From: an uncultured Myxococcales bacterium
Lineage (GTDB): Bacteria; Myxococcota_A; UBA9042; DTJE01
DNA length: 64,000 nucleotides
Assembly (NCBI GenBank): GCA_903857665.1
Contig: CAIOFV010000168.1
Span: forward strand, 1 to 64,000
Direction of reading: 5' to 3'
Position numbers and translations under genes: made by a program. Of this stretch, positions 35,041 to 45,300 are shown one piece after another; the first letter of the stretch is position 1; the number at the start of each line of letters is the position of its first letter. Under the pieces are notes generated by a model. The model made no database searches. It saw only the letters and a list, made by a program, of their open reading frames with translations, and had not been told where the DNA came from.

Positions 35041-35083
35041 GGGAACCTCCGTCGGGCTCGCGCCCTCGACCCGTCCAACCCCA

Positions 35084-36379
35084 TCACGAACCGGCAATCA
35101 CTTCGTTCATCTTGAGCATCGGCATCAGCACCGCGAACACCAGGAACGCGACCATGATGCCCATGCCCACGATCATCACGGGTTCCAGCACCGCGGTCAG
35201 CGTGGTCACGCGCGCCTCGACCTCCGCGTCGTAGGCGTCGGCCACGTTGGCCAGCATTTCCTCCAGTTGGCCCGTGCGCTCCCCGATGGCGATCATGTGC
35301 GTCATCATGGGGGGGAACAGGCCGCTCTTCTGCAGCGGGCCCGCGAGGCTTTCGCCCTCGCGAACGGCCAGCTTCGCTTCCTCGATCGCCTTCGACAGGA
35401 TCACGTTGTCCACGATGCTCTTGACGATCTCCAGCGACGAAAGGACCGGCACGCTGGAGTTCAACAGCGTGGCCAGCGTCCGCGCGAACCGCGACACCGC
35501 GACCAGGCGCACCACGGGCCCGAAGATCGGCACGCGCAGGGTGAATGCGTCCCATTTCCAGCGGCCGGCCTCGGTCGCCCTCCAGTGCCGGAAGTACCAG
35601 ACCCCGCCGATGATCAACGGCAGCGCGATGTACCAGGTCTGCGTGAAGAAGTTGCTGACGACGATCAGGATGCGCGTCAGCAGGGGCAGTTCCCCCCCCA
35701 TGTCCTTGAACAGGTCCACCATGCGCGGGATGACGAACACCATCATCAGCGAGATCAGCACCAGCGCCACGCAGAACATCAGGGCCGGGTAGATCATCGC
35801 GGCGGTGACCTTGGACCGCAGGCGGACGCTGGACTCCAGGAAGTCCGCCAGCCGCTGCAGCACCAGGTCCAGGGTGCCCGACGCCTCGCCCACGCGGACC
35901 ATGTTCACGTACAGTTCCGGGAAGATCTTCTTGTGCTCGGCCAGCGCGTCGGCCAGCGAGCCGCCCTCGCGGACCTTTTCGCGCACCTGGCCCAGCACCG
36001 CGCGCAGCTTCGGCCGGTCCTGCTGATCGACCAGCGCGTTGAGGGCCTCGGTCATCGGGATGCCGGCCTTCAGCAGGGTGCCGAACTGCCGCGTCATCAC
36101 GGCGATGTCCGCCGGCTTGACCCGCTCGAAGACCTTCTTGAAGTCCACCTCGCGCGCCAGGATCCCGCCGCCGGCCCCCGGTGCCGTCCCGCCCTTCCCC
36201 GCGCCCTTTCCGGAGCCGCCACGACCCGCGCCGGCCTTGCCGCCGGCCTCGTTGAACCCGGTCAGGAACAGGCCTTCCTTGGACAGCTTCGCCCGCAGCT
36301 CGGCAGGCCCGTCGGCCTCGATCTGGCCCGATGCCGGCTTGCCCTTCGCGGTGAACGCCTTGTACTCGAACAGCGGCAT
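35084..36379 (-). CDS. gspF: Type II secretion inner-membrane platform protein GspF
   Basis: 431 residues. Starts MPLFEYKAFTAKGK as in the GspF/PilC family; two repeats of the F domain (TRQFGTLLKAGIPMTEALNA; FARTLATLLNSSVPVLSSLE), each followed by membrane spans, with GEASGTLDLVL and GERTGQLEEML signatures. A Gly/Lys/Ala-rich insert at about residues 45-70 is unusual. ATG 36379 with GAGAGG upstream. Confidence 0.94.
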   Translation of the reverse strand: MPLFEYKAFTAKGKPASGQIEADGPAELRAKLSKEGLFLTGFNEAGGKAGAGRGGSGKGAGKGGTAPGAGGGILAREVDFKKVFERVKPADIAVMTRQFGTLLKAGIPMTEALNALVDQQDRPKLRAVLGQVREKVREGGSLADALAEHKKIFPELYVNMVRVGEASGTLDLVLQRLADFLESSVRLRSKVTAAMIYPALMFCVALVLISLMMVFVIPRMVDLFKDMGGELPLLTRILIVVSNFFTQTWYIALPLIIGGVWYFRHWRATEAGRWKWDAFTLRVPIFGPVVRLVAVSRFARTLATLLNSSVPVLSSLEIVKSIVDNVILSKAIEEAKLAVREGESLAGPLQKSGLFPPMMTHMIAIGERTGQLEEMLANVADAYDAEVEARVTTLTAVLEPVMIVGMGIMVAFLVFAVLMPMLKMNEVIAGS

Positions 36380-36434
36380 TGAAGGCCTCTCGGCATCGGC
36401 GACCGGCCGGCGACCGACCGACGCACCTGCTTCC

Positions 36435-38165
36435 CTAGTCCGTGTCTCCCTGGGTCACGCGCATCACTTCCTCGGCCGTCGTGACCCCGCGCCGGATCTT
36501 CAGCACGCCGTCGCCCCGAAGCGTGCGCATGCCCCGGGCCAGCGCCGCCCGCTTGATCTGCCCGGCGTCGGCGTTCCGCATGACGGAGTCGCGCACGGTG
36601 TCATCGACGATCAGCAATTCGTAGATCGCCTGCCGTCCCGAGTACCCGGTGCCCGTGCAGGCCGGGCAGCCCGTGGCCCGGAAGAACGTGTCGGTCGGCT
36701 CGATGCGGTCCAGCCCCAGCGTCTCCAGTTCCGCCGCCGACGGGGTGTACGGCTGGCGGCATTCCCGGCACACCACGCGCACCAGGCGCTGGGCCACCAT
36801 CGCCAGCACCGACGACGCGATCAGGAACGGCTCGACGCCCATGTCCACCAGGCGCGTGAAGGCTGACGCCGAGTCGTTGGTGTGCAGCGTGCTGAACACG
36901 AGGTGCCCGGTCAGCGACGCCTGCACCGCGATTTCCGCCGTTTCCTTGTCGCGGATTTCGCCGATCAGCACCACGTCCGGGTCCTGGCGCAGGATGGCGC
37001 GCAGGCCGTTGGCGAACGTGAAGTCGATCTTCGGGTTCACCTGCATCTGCCCGATGCCGGTGATCTGGTACTCGACCGGGTCCTCGACCGTCAGGATGTT
37101 CTTGTCCGGCGTGTTGATGCGCACCAGGCACGCGTACAGCGTGGTGGTCTTGCCCGACCCGGTGGGCCCCGTGACCAGGATGATGCCGTGGGGCCGGGTG
37201 ACCAGGTCTTCCATGCGGTCGTGCAACTCGGGGTCCAGGCCCAGGTCCGCCAGTTCCAGCACGGTCGATGTCCGATCCAGGATTCGCATGACCAGGCGCT
37301 CGCCGAAGGTGGTCGGCACCGTCGATAGGCGGATGTCGATCTCCTTGCCCGCCACGACGCGCCGGATGCGGCCGTCCTGCGGCAGGCGCTTTTCCGCGAT
37401 GTTCAGGTTGCCCATGATCTTGATGCGGCTGGCGATGGACGCCTGGAACCGCTTCGGCGGCCGCAGCACTTCCCGCAGGATCCCGTCCTTGCGGAACCGC
37501 ACGGACAGGTGCTTTTCGAACGGCTCGATGTGGATGTCGCTGACGCGCTCCTTGACCGCCTGGGACAGCACGCTGTTGACCAGCCGGATGATCGGGGCCT
37601 CGTCGGTCACGTCCAGGAGGTCCTTGGTGGACTCCTCGATCTCGTGCGCGATGCTGCCCAGGTCCTCGTCCTGGAAGACCTCGCCGGCCGTGCCTTCCAG
37701 GCCGGTCTTGCGGTCGTACAGGCGGTTGATCCCTTCGAACACCACTTCGCGGGGGGCCAGCACCGGCTCGATGCGCGCCTTCAGGATCACGCGCAGGTCG
37801 TCCAGCACGCCCAGGTTCAGCGGGTTCGAAATCGCCACCACTACGCGCTCGCCGTCCCGGCGCAGCGGCAGCACGAAGGACTGCTTGGCCCACGTGATCG
37901 GCAGGTCGCCGAACAGCGACAGGTCGATGTCATCGACGGGCAGGGCATCCGCGACCTCCAGGCCCAGCAGGGCCCCGAATGCGGCGAGGTAGCGTTTTTC
38001 GTCCATCAGGCCCAGGTTCAGCAGCGCCTCGACGAACCCGACTTCCGGGCGCAGCGCGCGGGCCTCTTCGGCGCGCCGGACCGACTCCTCGTCCACCAGA
38101 TGGTGGTCCAGCAGGATGCGCGTCACGAATTCATTGCCCCGCGGGGCTGTCACGATGTCCGCCAT
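36435..38165 (-). CDS. gspE: Type II secretion ATPase GspE
   Basis: 576 residues from ATG 38165 (GAGGGAG upstream), 14 bp after the gspD stop. An N-terminal GspL-binding domain is followed by the AAA-like motor: Walker A TGPTGSGKTTT (about residue 335), Asp box LTVEDPVEY, Walker B PDVVLIGEIRDKET, His box STLHTND. A tetracysteine zinc module is present (CREC, then CPAC), typical of GspE and PilB. It powers pseudopilus assembly from the cytoplasm. Confidence 0.95.
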   Translation of the reverse strand: MADIVTAPRGNEFVTRILLDHHLVDEESVRRAEEARALRPEVGFVEALLNLGLMDEKRYLAAFGALLGLEVADALPVDDIDLSLFGDLPITWAKQSFVLPLRRDGERVVVAISNPLNLGVLDDLRVILKARIEPVLAPREVVFEGINRLYDRKTGLEGTAGEVFQDEDLGSIAHEIEESTKDLLDVTDEAPIIRLVNSVLSQAVKERVSDIHIEPFEKHLSVRFRKDGILREVLRPPKRFQASIASRIKIMGNLNIAEKRLPQDGRIRRVVAGKEIDIRLSTVPTTFGERLVMRILDRTSTVLELADLGLDPELHDRMEDLVTRPHGIILVTGPTGSGKTTTLYACLVRINTPDKNILTVEDPVEYQITGIGQMQVNPKIDFTFANGLRAILRQDPDVVLIGEIRDKETAEIAVQASLTGHLVFSTLHTNDSASAFTRLVDMGVEPFLIASSVLAMVAQRLVRVVCRECRQPYTPSAAELETLGLDRIEPTDTFFRATGCPACTGTGYSGRQAIYELLIVDDTVRDSVMRNADAGQIKRAALARGMRTLRGDGVLKIRRGVTTAEEVMRVTQGDTD

Positions 38166-38179
38166 GATCGGCTCCCTCG

Positions 38180-41008
38180 TCACTCACCCGACGGAATCAC
38201 TCCCGGTTCCACGTTGCCGGCCGAGCCGGCCGGCGGCACGGCACCCGGGGAGGCGGCACCGGGCGACACGCTGCCCGGGGAGGGTGCGGCACCGGGGGCC
38301 TTCGGCTGGTCCGACCCGGCATCGGGGCCCGGGGACGACGGCGCGGTGCCCACGGGGGCGAAGGGGTCGTACTCGAGGTCGTGCGTTTCGGGAGCGCCGA
38401 CGCGATCGACCTCCTCGAAGCGGGTCTGCTCGAGCACCTCGCGGTCCTTGCGTACCCGATCCATGGTCTTGCGGATGTCCTCCATCACGCCGGTCTTCTT
38501 GCGGTAGTCCACGTACCCGGCCGCTTCCTTCTGCCGGGTCGACATCGACTCGGCGAACTCCCGCAACTGGTCCATCTTCTGTTCGTGGATGCGCCGCAGG
38601 TCCGACGGGTCCTCGATGATGTAGGGCGTGATGACCATCAACAGGTTGCGCTTCTCGATCCGCTTTTCGGTCTTGCGGAACAGGACGCCCAGCACCGGGA
38701 TGTCGCCCAGGAAGGGCACCTTGTCCACGCCGGTGACCTCCATGTCGCGGATCAGGCCGCCGATGACGACGGACTGCTGGTCGCGGACAACCACCGTGTT
38801 GGACACCTTGCGCTTGGACGTCGTCGGGCCGAGGGTCGGGTCCAGCGACTCGACGTCGTCGATCTGCTGGTTGATCTTCAGGCGGACGAAGTTGCTTTCA
38901 CTGATCTGCGGCGTGATCTTCAGGGTCAGGTCGACGTCGATGCGCTGGACGTAGCCCGAACCCATGCTGCTGCTGCTGCTGCCTAGCAGGCTGCTGGCGA
39001 GGCTGGACGTCGCGGCGGTCGCGCCGCCGGTCAGGGACGTGAGGGCGCTGGAACCCAGCAGGCTCGACAGGCCGCTGCCCATCGACGAGGCCTGGTAGGG
39101 GATCGTCTTGCCGACGACGATTTCCGCCTCCTCGTTGTCCATGGTCAGCACGTGCGGCGTGGACAGGATGTTCACGTCGGAGTTGTTCTGGATCGCCTGC
39201 AGCAGGAAGCCGTAGGACGGCAGCGAAAGGGACCCGGCCGTCGTCGATGACCCGGTGGAGCCCGTCGAGACGTCCACCAGAGGGCCCTGCATGCCCAGCG
39301 CCAGGCCGCCCTTGTTCAACTGGGTCAGGTCCAGGCCCGACATCCCCAGGCCGCCCTTGCCGAACAGCAGGGGCACGCTGCTGCCGGCGATGTTCACCGA
39401 GGCGCCGCCGCTGGCGGAAATGCCGATCTTGCGGTCCTTGTTGGACGAGATCTCCATGATGACGGCCTCGACGTAGACCTGCTTCCGCCGCACGTCGAGC
39501 TGCATGACCACGCGCTTGACCGCCAGGTAGTCCTTCAGGCTGGACTCGATGACGAGGCTGTTGGTCGGCTTGTGGGCCGTGATCTTGACCTCGCCCGAAA
39601 ACAGGGAGGCCGCAGCGCCGCCGCCGCCGCCACCACCCGCCGCGCCCGCGGCGCCCTTGCCGCCCGTGGAGGACTTCTTGGCGCCGCCGCCGCTGGTCAG
39701 GGACGACAGGGTGGACGCCACCTCCTCGGCCGCCGCGTTTTCCAGGTAGTAGATGTGGATCTGGCCTTCGCCTTCGATGGGCATGTCCATGCGGCGCAAC
39801 AGGTGATCGATCTTCAGGTAGGCCGACGGGGTCGCGACGATGATCAACTGGTTGGTGCGCTCGTCGGCGATGACCTTGGACAGCGTCGATGGGCCCTCCA
39901 TCACGTCGCCCGCGATCGCCGCCGCCGCCGCGTTCGGGCCCCCCAGCGTGGACTTCGAGGAACTCACGTTCCCGGAGCGCCCGCTCCCGCCGCCGCCGCC
40001 ACCCTTGCCGGCCTTGTCGCCGAACAGGCTGGTGACGAGGTTCGCCATGTCGGTGGCGTTGGCGTACTGGACGGGACGGACCCAGATCTTTTCGCGGCCC
40101 GTCGGGATGTCCAGCTCGCTGACGAACCGCAGCATGCGGACCACGTTGCGGCCGAGGTCGGTGACGATGAGGCTGTTGCCGGGGGCGTAGGAACTGATGT
40201 CGCCCGCGGCCGTCTTGAACTTGCCGAGGATCGGTTCCAGGTCCTTCACGTCGATGTATCGCAGCGCCACGATGCGGGTGATCAGGCGGTCCTCGTCCGG
40301 GACCGCCTCCCGGGCGCCATACAGCGGCACAGGTTCGGTCTTGGCCTTGGCGGTATCGATGATCTTGTAGAACTTGCCGTCAGGCACCGCGGTCAGGCCG
40401 TTGATGTCGAGGGCCGACAGGAAGGCCTTGTAGGCCTCGTACACGGTCACGGACGTGGTGGACATGATCGTGACGTTCTTGCCCTGCTTCAGGTTGGCGG
40501 CCAGGATGTAGTTGCGCTGGGTGATGCACGCGATGAACTTGACGACGTCGTACAGCGGCGCTTCCTCGAAATCGACGCTGATCTTGGCGTTGAGCGGCAG
40601 CGGGACGCACTTCACGTCCTTTTCGAAATTGGTCTTGAAGGTCATGACGTCATCGCCGGGCGCCTGGACCGACGATCCCGACCCCTTGGCCCCAGCGGGC
40701 ACCGCGCCGCCCTGGCCGGGTACCGACGGGGGCGTGGCCGTCGTTGCCGCACCGCCCGGGATCTTCGGAGGCGTGCCGGGGACCGTCGGGGGAGGCAGGC
40801 CCTTCGCCTTCGGGAGCACCGCCGCGCCCCCGGGCTTCTGCGCCAGCGTCGCGACGGGCATCGCCGACATCGCCACCACCGCCAGGATGATCAGGAAAGC
40901 CCGAGGCGACTTCGTCTCCGGCACGACTGGGGTCGTGCCTACGCCTGCGTGCTCGGGCTGGCGCGCCAGACCGGCCCCGATTCCCGAACCGCACCGCTTC
41001 CGATCCAT
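38180..41008 (-). CDS. gspD: Type II secretion outer-membrane secretin GspD
   Basis: 942 residues from ATG 41008 (GGAGGGACC upstream). Hydrophobic signal segment only at about 36-55 (FLIILAVVAMSAMPVATLAQ), so a GTG start at about residue 29 is possible. Domains: a Pro-rich stretch, N0 (SVDFEEAPLYDVVKFIA), N1-N3 with Gly-rich loops, and the secretin barrel (YVQRIDVDLTLKITPQISES, SVVIGGLIRDMEVTGVDKVP). An Asp/Pro/Gly-rich tail follows. It forms the outer-membrane pore. No GspS pilotin is seen next to it. Confidence 0.95.
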   Translation of the reverse strand: MDRKRCGSGIGAGLARQPEHAGVGTTPVVPETKSPRAFLIILAVVAMSAMPVATLAQKPGGAAVLPKAKGLPPPTVPGTPPKIPGGAATTATPPSVPGQGGAVPAGAKGSGSSVQAPGDDVMTFKTNFEKDVKCVPLPLNAKISVDFEEAPLYDVVKFIACITQRNYILAANLKQGKNVTIMSTTSVTVYEAYKAFLSALDINGLTAVPDGKFYKIIDTAKAKTEPVPLYGAREAVPDEDRLITRIVALRYIDVKDLEPILGKFKTAAGDISSYAPGNSLIVTDLGRNVVRMLRFVSELDIPTGREKIWVRPVQYANATDMANLVTSLFGDKAGKGGGGGGSGRSGNVSSSKSTLGGPNAAAAAIAGDVMEGPSTLSKVIADERTNQLIIVATPSAYLKIDHLLRRMDMPIEGEGQIHIYYLENAAAEEVASTLSSLTSGGGAKKSSTGGKGAAGAAGGGGGGGAAASLFSGEVKITAHKPTNSLVIESSLKDYLAVKRVVMQLDVRRKQVYVEAVIMEISSNKDRKIGISASGGASVNIAGSSVPLLFGKGGLGMSGLDLTQLNKGGLALGMQGPLVDVSTGSTGSSTTAGSLSLPSYGFLLQAIQNNSDVNILSTPHVLTMDNEEAEIVVGKTIPYQASSMGSGLSSLLGSSALTSLTGGATAATSSLASSLLGSSSSSMGSGYVQRIDVDLTLKITPQISESNFVRLKINQQIDDVESLDPTLGPTTSKRKVSNTVVVRDQQSVVIGGLIRDMEVTGVDKVPFLGDIPVLGVLFRKTEKRIEKRNLLMVITPYIIEDPSDLRRIHEQKMDQLREFAESMSTRQKEAAGYVDYRKKTGVMEDIRKTMDRVRKDREVLEQTRFEEVDRVGAPETHDLEYDPFAPVGTAPSSPGPDAGSDQPKAPGAAPSPGSVSPGAASPGAVPPAGSAGNVEPGVIPSGE

Positions 41009-41068
41009 GGTCCCTCCGATGCATGTCGCCGCCCGGCTTGAACCGGCGGCGCTCCCATCCCGTCCCGC

Positions 41069-41989
41069 TTACTTGATCTGGTAGCCCATCGTGACCTTCT
41101 GGCCCCGCCGCTCGATGTCGAGGCTGATGGACGCGCTGTTGCGCAGTTGTTCGAACAGTTCGATCGCCTTGTTCGGCGTGTCGATCTCGTTGCCGTTGAT
41201 CCGGCGGATCAGGTCGCCCGACTGCATGCCGATGGCCTTGTACAGGCTGTCCGGCCGCACGCCTACCAGCCGGAAGCCCGCGTACCGGCCTCCCTCGTAG
41301 TTCGGCACGATGCGAGCCTGCATGCCCAGCTTGCTCAGGTCCTGGAGGTTTTCCTCCAGCATCGAACGGTCGATCTGGTAGTCGTTCGGCCCGGTCTTCT
41401 TCACGCCCTTGGCGAACTCGTCGCCTCCGGCCGGTGCGGCCGCGGCCACGGGCGCCGTCGGCTTCTTCTGGCCGGGCTTGTCGGCGGTCTTCGCGTCCCA
41501 CAGCTTCACGATCTGCTGGTTCGCACCGGCCTGCAGGATGATGTAGCGCCCGGTGATCTCGACCACCTCGGCCTTGTCGGCCACCATCACGCCGATGCGG
41601 ACCAGCTTCGACGTCCCGTCCACCCGGATGGTCGCCAGGGACCAGTCCGGCTTGTTCGACACCAGCGTCCCCAGGAGGTCGACGTTCAGGTCCAGCGTGG
41701 CGTTGGCGCTTTCACCCTCGCCGTCCTCGCCGCTCGCCTCCACCACCTTGGGTTCGCAGTCGAACGGGTTGCGATCGCCGAGGGTCGCCACCATCGCGGG
41801 GCTGGGGTCGGGCTTCACGGATTTCGGGGCCGGCATCACCAGGTCCTTCGCCGCCTTCGCCGCAACGGGCGGAGGCTTGAGGATCACGATGGCCGCGACC
41901 TCGGTCACCAGGCCGGCGCACAGAAAGGACCCGACGGCGATCGTCGCCAGGTTCACCGACCAGAAATTCCTTCGAAGGAAGTCCTGCAT
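41069..41989 (-). CDS. gspC: Type II secretion protein GspC (HR and PDZ domains), first gene of the operon
   Basis: 306 residues from ATG 41989 (GGGAG upstream); the frame extends to 42238 as shadow. One N-terminal membrane span (NLATIAVGSFLCAGLVTEVA), an HR domain (LLGTLVSNKPDWSLATI) and a C-terminal PDZ domain (FRLVGVRPDSLYKAIGMQSG, LIRRINGNEI). It couples the inner-membrane platform to GspD. It heads the 12-gene gspC-N run on the minus strand. Confidence 0.92.
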   Translation of the reverse strand: MQDFLRRNFWSVNLATIAVGSFLCAGLVTEVAAIVILKPPPVAAKAAKDLVMPAPKSVKPDPSPAMVATLGDRNPFDCEPKVVEASGEDGEGESANATLDLNVDLLGTLVSNKPDWSLATIRVDGTSKLVRIGVMVADKAEVVEITGRYIILQAGANQQIVKLWDAKTADKPGQKKPTAPVAAAAPAGGDEFAKGVKKTGPNDYQIDRSMLEENLQDLSKLGMQARIVPNYEGGRYAGFRLVGVRPDSLYKAIGMQSGDLIRRINGNEIDTPNKAIELFEQLRNSASISLDIERRGQKVTMGYQIK

Positions 41990-42320
41990 CTGAAGGCTCC
42001 CGTCTCCCAGGGCGCAACCGCCCACCCCGTTCCTAGCAAGGGACGTACCATCGACTGCCCGGAACGCAAATGCATCGGAGATGGCTGCTGGAGGCCGTCC
42101 GGAGCACGATTCCCCCGCGGGATCCGCGGCCCGGGACCGGCCCGACGACACCGGATCGCGACGGGGCGTCTGCCCGCCGGCTCCGGGCGATGACATTTTG
42201 GCAATGCCCCGCGCGCACGGCCGGAAGCCCAAACCCATCGCCTGCGCCTCCGCGACCGGGCGGGTTTGACTTGTCGGGACCCGGGTCGGGATAATAGTTC
42301 ACGCTCTGCGAGGAACTCCG
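41990..42320. other. 331-bp divergent gap between gspC and the giant lipoprotein gene
   Basis: It holds a convincing plus-strand promoter near its right end (listed separately). On the minus strand I found no good -35/-10 pair and no sigma-54 site for the gsp operon; TGTCAT at about 42190 is the best weak -10. A 74-codon open frame at 42070-42294 has Pro/Arg-rich content and looks spurious. Confidence 0.5.
42266..42295 (+). promoter_or_regulatory. Sigma-70-type promoter of the giant lipoprotein gene
   Basis: TTGACT (42266-42271), 18 bp, then GATAAT (42290-42295): five of six matches in each element. The start of transcription would be near 42302, leaving about 20 bases that contain GAGGA before the GTG at 42321. 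Confidence 0.6.
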
Positions 42321-45300
42321 GTGCGCGGCTCCCTCGGTTTCCCCCTGTCGTGCCTGCTGTCCATCCTGGCATTGGGATGCTCCCTGCCGTCCATTCCCGG
42401 GGCGAACTCCGCCAAGGACGTGCCCGCGCCGCGCGATGCCTTCGAGGCCCCGGACAACTACGTGGCCGGCGATGGCGACGCGCCGGGCTTCGCGTTGACG
42501 GGGATTTCCCCCACCCGCGGCCCCGTGGCCGGCGGCACCCGCATCGAGGCCACGGGCATCGGGTTCGAGCCGGGGTCCACGCTGGTCGTCGGTTCCACCT
42601 TGGCTGCCGCGGTGGTCGTCCAGAACGGGACGTCGATCCTCGCCACCACGCCGGCCCACCCGGCCGGATGGGTGGACGTGGTGGTGCAGCGCCCCGACGG
42701 CAAGACCGCCCGCCTCGAGGGCGTGTTCTTCTTCGAGGCCACCCTGTCGGTCGCATCGGCCGAACCGGCGGTGGGCCCGGAGGAGGGCGGCACCCCGATC
42801 ACGGTCCGCGGCGCGGGGTTCGTGGCCGGCTCCCGGCTCCTGGTCGGCGGACGGCAGGCCCAGGACGTTCGCGTTCTGGATGAACGGACCCTGCTGGCCG
42901 TGACCCCTCCCGGCGTGCCCGGCCCCAGGGACATCACGATCGCCAACGAATCCGGCTCGGGGAACCTGCGCCGGGGCTTCCGCTACGCCGCGTCGCCCGC
43001 CGTCACGCGGTGCGACCCGCCCGTCGCCCCCGACGGTGATGCGTTCGACGTCGTCGTGTCCGGCCGCGGCCTGGACCAGGGAACCCTGACCGTGTCCACG
43101 GGCATGGCCCAGATGGTTGGAGCCGCGGCGGACGGCGAAGCCCGCCTGCGATTCACGCCCTCGGGACCCGGCCCGGTTTCGGTTTCGTTCCAGGGCCCCG
43201 GGGGAACCGCGTCCCGGACGGCCTGCCTCTGGGTCGAGTCCGCCGCGGACCTGTCCGACCCCACGCCCCGCGTGCTGTCCGTCACGCCTTCGGCCGGCAC
43301 CGCCGCCGGCGGCGACGACGCGACGGCGATCGCCCTGGGGTTCGAAGGCGCGGTCCCGGACGCCCTGACGGTCACGGTGGGAGGCGCCGCGGCAACGCAG
43401 GTGTCCGCGGATTCCGAAGGTCGGGCGATTTCGTTCCGGACCCCGGCCGGGACGGTCGGACCGGCGGACGTGGTCGTCCGGGGCCCCCAGGGCGTGGCGA
43501 CGGCGCCCGCGGCCTTCCGCTATCTCCCGGACGTGGCGCTGGCCTCGGTGGATCCCGCCTTCGGCCCGACGGAAGGCGGCACCCTCGTGCGGATCGACGG
43601 TGTCGGCCTGGACCAGGCCCGCGAGGTCTTCGTCGGTCCCCTGCCGGCCATCATCGTCGCGGGACCGTCCGCCACCGCGATCCGCGTCCGCACCGCCCCC
43701 TCCAGCCCGGGCCGCCAGGACGTGACCGTGGTGACGGGGTCCGGCAGGCGCGTGGTGCTTCGCGGCGCGTTCGTGTTCGGTGCGACCTCGCCGGACCTGG
43801 TCGCCGTGACGCCGGACACCGGTTCCTGGTCGGGAGGCACGCTCGTTTCCATCGCCGGCTCGGACTTCGTCCCCGGCGTCGTGGTCCGGTTCGGCAGCGG
43901 GACCGCCACGATCGTGGACAGCAGCGACCCCGCCCGGCTCAAGGTCCTCAGCCCCCGTTCGGAAACCGCCGACCGCTTCGACGTCGAAGTCCTCTGGCCG
44001 GACGGCTCGTCCCGGACCTTGAAGCAGGCCTTCGGGTACTTCGATCCGACCGGCTATTTCGGTGGCGTGTGGGGCGATCCGGTCAACGGCTCGGTGAACG
44101 TCACGGTGCTGGACTCCTATACCAACCTGCCCGTCGCGGACGCCTTCGCGATCCTGGGCTGGGAATCCGCCACCCCGTTCAAGGGACGGACCGACAACCG
44201 GGGACAGATCACCCTGTCCGCCGAAGACCTCTTCGGGCCGATCCAGGCCACGGTGTCCCGCGAAGACTACTCGACGTCCAGCCTCGTGGGCGTGGACGCC
44301 GAAAACCTGACCCTCCACATCGACCCGATGAACCCGACGTCTTCGGGAGGCGGCGGTGGCGGCGCGACCACGCTGGTCCCGGGCATGGTGTCGGGAACGG
44401 TCGCCGGGGCCGACAAGTACCTCCTGGCGCCACCGGACTCCTGCGCGGACCGGCAACTGGTCCACGGATCCCTGTGTGCTCCCTGTTCCCTGGATGCGGA
44501 TTGCGGCCCGGGCGGCGCGTGCACCTCGGTGGCGGGCGGCGGCTTCCACTGCTCGACGTCCTGCGCGGCGCAGGCCGACTGCCCCGAGGGGTACGCGTGC
44601 TATTCGCTGGGCAACGGCCATGCCGGGTGCCTTCCCGGCCCGGGCCGCCCCGAGGTCCAGTGCGGCACGTCCGTCACCAGTCTCTTTTCCACGGTCAAGT
44701 CCACCGGCCCCGGATCGATCGCCGATTCGAAGGGCCTGTACGCGGTCAGCGCGCGCGTCGGGGAAGTCGCGATCTACTGCGTCGGCGGCCTCCGGCGTTT
44801 CGACGACGGCACGTTCGTACCGGTCGCCATGGGGATCCGGCGGCACGTCCCGGTGAACTCCGCCCGCGTCACCGACAGCATCGACCTGGACCTGTCGATC
44901 CCCCTGGACCGCGACGTGGACATCCGGCTGGTCAACGCCCCCGGCGGTCCCGACGGCCCCAATGACCACCAGGTGCTGGTCGCACTGGACCTGGGGTCCG
45001 ACGGCGCGCTGCGCTTGTGGCCCGACATCAGCGCGGTGGACGGGGAACGCTTCGTGCTGAGCCACCTGCCCAGGGACTTCACGGGCGACCTGGCGGACGC
45101 GGTCCTGTTCGTGCACTCCGAGGCGAACTCGCGCACGTCGGACACGATCCCCTACTCGACGTCGGTGATCCCCGACTGGAAGCCCGGGCAGAACCTGGGT
45201 GTGGTCGAGGTGACGGCAAAGACGGCCCGGCTGCTGGATCCTGACGAGCGCCCGGATGCGACCGGCGGCTGCGGGCTCGCCGGTGGGGGCGGATTGATCC

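Noticed and set aside
42070-42294. Small open frame in the gspC upstream gap
   Set aside because: Pro/Arg-rich, no ribosome site, and overlaps the promoter of the giant lipoprotein.
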